Source: Rhodobacteraceae bacterium Alg231-04
Lineage (GTDB): Bacteria > Pseudomonadota > Alphaproteobacteria > Rhodobacterales > Rhodobacteraceae
Reading direction: 5' to 3'
Assembly (NCBI GenBank): GCA_900143635.1
Contig: FREY01000007.1
Location: forward strand, 62,001 to 126,000
Length of the DNA: 64,000 nucleotides
Shown here: in pieces, positions 62,413 to 64,000 of the stretch
How positions within the stretch are numbered: the first letter of the stretch is position 1
Layout of the letters: the number at the start of each line of letters is the position of its first letter
The notes under the pieces: generated by a model
Seen by the model: the letters and a program-made list of their open reading frames with translations, nothing else
Databases searched by the model: none
Told to the model about the DNA's origin: nothing
Made by a program: the position numbers and the translations under genes

Positions 62413-63267
62413 ATGGATCCGCGCAATCGCCCTTATCGTTCCGTCCTTTATATTCCCGGCTCCAAGCCACGGGCGCTGGATAAGGCGCGCAGCCTGCCGG
62501 TTGATGCGATCATCTTTGATCTGGAAGATGCGGTGTCTGCCGATGCCAAGGAAGAGGCCCGCACAACGCTGGCGGCGGCCCTTGCAGAGGGTGGCTACGG
62601 CGCGCGGGTGAAGATCGTGCGGATCAACGGGCTGGAAACGGAATGGGGGCGTGCAGACGCTGCGGCCGTCGCGACGATGGACTGTGATGCGATATTGCTG
62701 CCAAAGGTCGATACCCCGGCTGATCTGGACGCGCTGGCAGCCATCACCGGTGATCTGCCACTTTGGGCGATGATGGAGACGCCACGCGGCATGCTAAATG
62801 CAGCTGCGATTGCGGCGCATCCCAAATTGCAGGGCATGGTGATGGGCACAAATGATCTGGCCAAGGATCTGCAGACCCGCTTTCGCCCGGATCGCCTGCC
62901 GCTGATGGCCGGGTTGGGCCTGTGCCTGCTGGCCGCCAAGGCCGAGGGCGTGATCATCACGGACGGGGTCTATAATGCCTTCAAGGACGCCGAAGGGCTG
63001 CAGGTTGAATGCGAACAGGGCCGCGACATGGGTTTTGACGGCAAAACCCTGATCCACCCGGCGCAGGTCGATGTGGCCAATGCGGCCTTTGCGCCCAGCG
63101 AGGCAGAAATTGATCTTTCGCGCCGTCAGATTGCTGCTTTTGAAGAGGCCGAAGCGGCCGGGCAGGGGGTTGCCGTGGTGGATGGCAAGATCGTTGAAAA
63201 CCTGCATGTGGCAACGGCCCGCGAAATACTGGCAAAAGCAGATGCAATTGCGGCGCTCTCCGCGTAG
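62413..63267 (+). CDS. mcl2: (3S)-malyl-CoA thioesterase (Mcl2-type CitE-like)
   Basis: A 284-aa CitE-like TIM-barrel protein that closely follows the Rhodobacter sphaeroides Mcl2 pattern rather than Mcl1: start RPYRSVLYIPGSKPRALDKA, DAIIFDLEDAVS, LPLWAMMETPRGMLNAAAIA, GMVMGTNDLAKDL and MGFDGKTLIHPAQVDVANA. In that organism Mcl2 hydrolyses malyl-CoA made by Mcl1, in the ethylmalonyl-CoA (acetyl-CoA assimilation) pathway. ATG 62413 with AGGAGACC fits; the longer frame to 62281 covers the promoter. No mcl1 gene is in the window. Confidence 0.88.
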   Translation: MDPRNRPYRSVLYIPGSKPRALDKARSLPVDAIIFDLEDAVSADAKEEARTTLAAALAEGGYGARVKIVRINGLETEWGRADAAAVATMDCDAILLPKVDTPADLDALAAITGDLPLWAMMETPRGMLNAAAIAAHPKLQGMVMGTNDLAKDLQTRFRPDRLPLMAGLGLCLLAAKAEGVIITDGVYNAFKDAEGLQVECEQGRDMGFDGKTLIHPAQVDVANAAFAPSEAEIDLSRRQIAAFEEAEAAGQGVAVVDGKIVENLHVATAREILAKADAIAALSA

Positions 63268-63301
63268 GTGTCAAATCTCTTAACACTTTCCGGAGACTGA
63301 T

Positions 63302-63844
63302 ATGGCCCTTTTGGCATTAGGCATCTTTCTGTGGTGGGCCGCCCACCTGTTCAAACGCGTCGCGCCCGGCGTGCGTGGCCCAATGGGCGACAGCGGCAAG
63401 GGCAAGGTCGCACTGGCCATAGCGGCGAGCCTCGTGCTGATGACCGTCGGCTACCGCAGCAGCGAGAGTTTCGACCTCTGGCTGGCACCTGAGTTCTTCC
63501 GCCACATCAACAATCTTGCCGTTCTGATCGCCATCTTCATGATGAGCCCCGCACCCAAGAAAGGCGTGCTGCTGAACGGGATGCGCCACCCGATGCTGGT
63601 TGGCTTCATCCTTTGGGCAGCCGCACATCTGCTGGTCAATTCTGATCCCGCTTCGATCCTGCTGTTTGGCGGGCTGGGCGCATGGGCCATCGTTGAAATC
63701 ATCGTCATCAACCGCGCCGAACCGGAATGGACCCGTCCCGAGAAAGGCTCGATTGCCAAGGACGGGATGTTCTTTGTTGCCTCCATCGTGTTGATGGGTG
63801 TCATTGGCATGATCCACGGGCTGGTTGGCCCGTCGCCATTCTGA
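63302..63844 (+). CDS. NnrU family membrane protein
   Basis: A 180-aa protein with about five hydrophobic helices. ALGIFLWWAAHLFKRVAPGVR at the start and the LLNGMRHPMLVGFILWAAAHLL block match NnrU, a protein first linked to nitric oxide/nitrite respiration in Rhodobacter and Pseudomonas, but often found without denitrification genes, as here. GGAGACTGAT precedes the ATG. It follows mcl2 by 34 bases and precedes a DUF1737 gene by 19, so one operon is likely. Confidence 0.85.
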   Translation: MALLALGIFLWWAAHLFKRVAPGVRGPMGDSGKGKVALAIAASLVLMTVGYRSSESFDLWLAPEFFRHINNLAVLIAIFMMSPAPKKGVLLNGMRHPMLVGFILWAAAHLLVNSDPASILLFGGLGAWAIVEIIVINRAEPEWTRPEKGSIAKDGMFFVASIVLMGVIGMIHGLVGPSPF

Positions 63845-63863
63845 GCTGAGGAGCGATAGAGCA

Positions 63864-64000
63864 ATGACCACGATTTACCGTCTTCTGACCGAAGAAGACA
63901 CCTCTGCCTTTTGCCACAAGGTGAGCGATGCGCTTGCCAAGGGCTGGGTGCTGCAGGGCAGCCCTTGCTATGCCTTTGACGCCGCCAATGGTGTCATGCG
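63864..64000 (+). CDS. DUF1737 family protein, 3' end outside the window
   Basis: The first 45 codons read MTTIYRLLTEEDTSAFCHKV, then DALAKGWVLQGSPCYAFD, which fits the DUF1737 domain. The gene continues beyond 64000. GAGGAG is 9 bases before the ATG. The family is small and of unknown function. It follows nnrU in the same direction. Confidence 0.78.
   Translation, partial: MTTIYRLLTEEDTSAFCHKVSDALAKGWVLQGSPCYAFDAANGVM

Overview
The window is GC-rich, densely coded chromosomal DNA of a marine-type alphaproteobacterium, almost certainly Rhodobacteraceae (Roseobacter group). This rests on several genes together: a (3S)-malyl-CoA thioesterase of the Rhodobacter Mcl2 type, a CDP-alcohol phosphatidylcholine synthase (Pcs), a TIGR02302/DUF4175 protein, the xerC-DUF484 pair, and the lpd / odhBA / sucDC / mdh cluster. 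I do not assign a genus. No rRNA, tRNA, CRISPR array, insertion sequence or prophage was seen. The window is housekeeping and metabolic chromosome, not a genomic island.

Layout. 1-1515: end of a YcjX-like gene, a GNAT acetyltransferase and a YcjF-like membrane protein, all overlapping. 1620-6387: truncated haemoglobin, VIT-family transporter, a DUF2182/DUF1326 cysteine-rich pair, an SDR-DoxX fusion and a DUF2269 membrane protein. 6607-9525: ileS, followed by a strong terminator. 9618-17547: two poorly known genes (one a four-EF-hand protein), ogt, a DMT permease, pcs, xerC-DUF484, a methyltransferase-glycosyltransferase fusion and a small transaldolase. 17641-25874: priA, a homocysteine methyltransferase-like enzyme, a formate/nitrite channel, MFS and MATE transporters, prmA and a small membrane protein. 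25973-34160: DUF1127 gene, ruvCAB, a TPR lipid/periplasm protein with ispE, a long-chain polyprenyl diphosphate synthase, DUF2007 gene, a TrmN6-like methyltransferase and a 54-aa DUF465 protein. 34227-40542: DMT-LysR pair, a 44-aa ORF, phbB-phbA, a degenerate EAL protein, a receiver-like protein and a TlpA-like thioredoxin. 40563-50425: argH, two small lipoproteins, lysA, the DUF4175 protein, a zinc-ribbon protein, ftsEX-plsC and an EthD-like protein. 50544-60829: lpd, a small ABM-like gene, odhB-odhA, sucD-sucC and mdh, all on the minus strand. 60983-64000: a TSUP permease, a small secreted protein, mcl2, nnrU and a partial DUF1737 gene.

How the genes work together. The right half is a carbon-flux region: 2-oxoglutarate dehydrogenase, succinyl-CoA ligase and malate dehydrogenase of the TCA cycle, PHB synthesis (acetyl-CoA to 3-hydroxybutyryl-CoA), and malyl-CoA thioesterase of the ethylmalonyl-CoA pathway. 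The most interesting signal is a shared TGC-rich palindrome (ideal form TTGCTGCA-N-TGCAGCAA). It occurs upstream of odhA and phbA, and in weaker form upstream of mdh and phbB. It fits the CTGC-N3/4-GCAG type of site that I recall for the PHB regulator PhaR, and suggests one regulator linking polymer storage and the TCA cycle. A second unexplained signal is a pair of TGTGATCACA palindromes, exactly 21 bp apart, in the unusually long mdh-sucC gap. I did not find a clearly new defence or mobile system.

Many long open frames antisense to real genes (for example opposite ileS and odhBA) are products of codon bias and are left out. Start sites were moved inward where a ribosome binding site or family alignment supports it.
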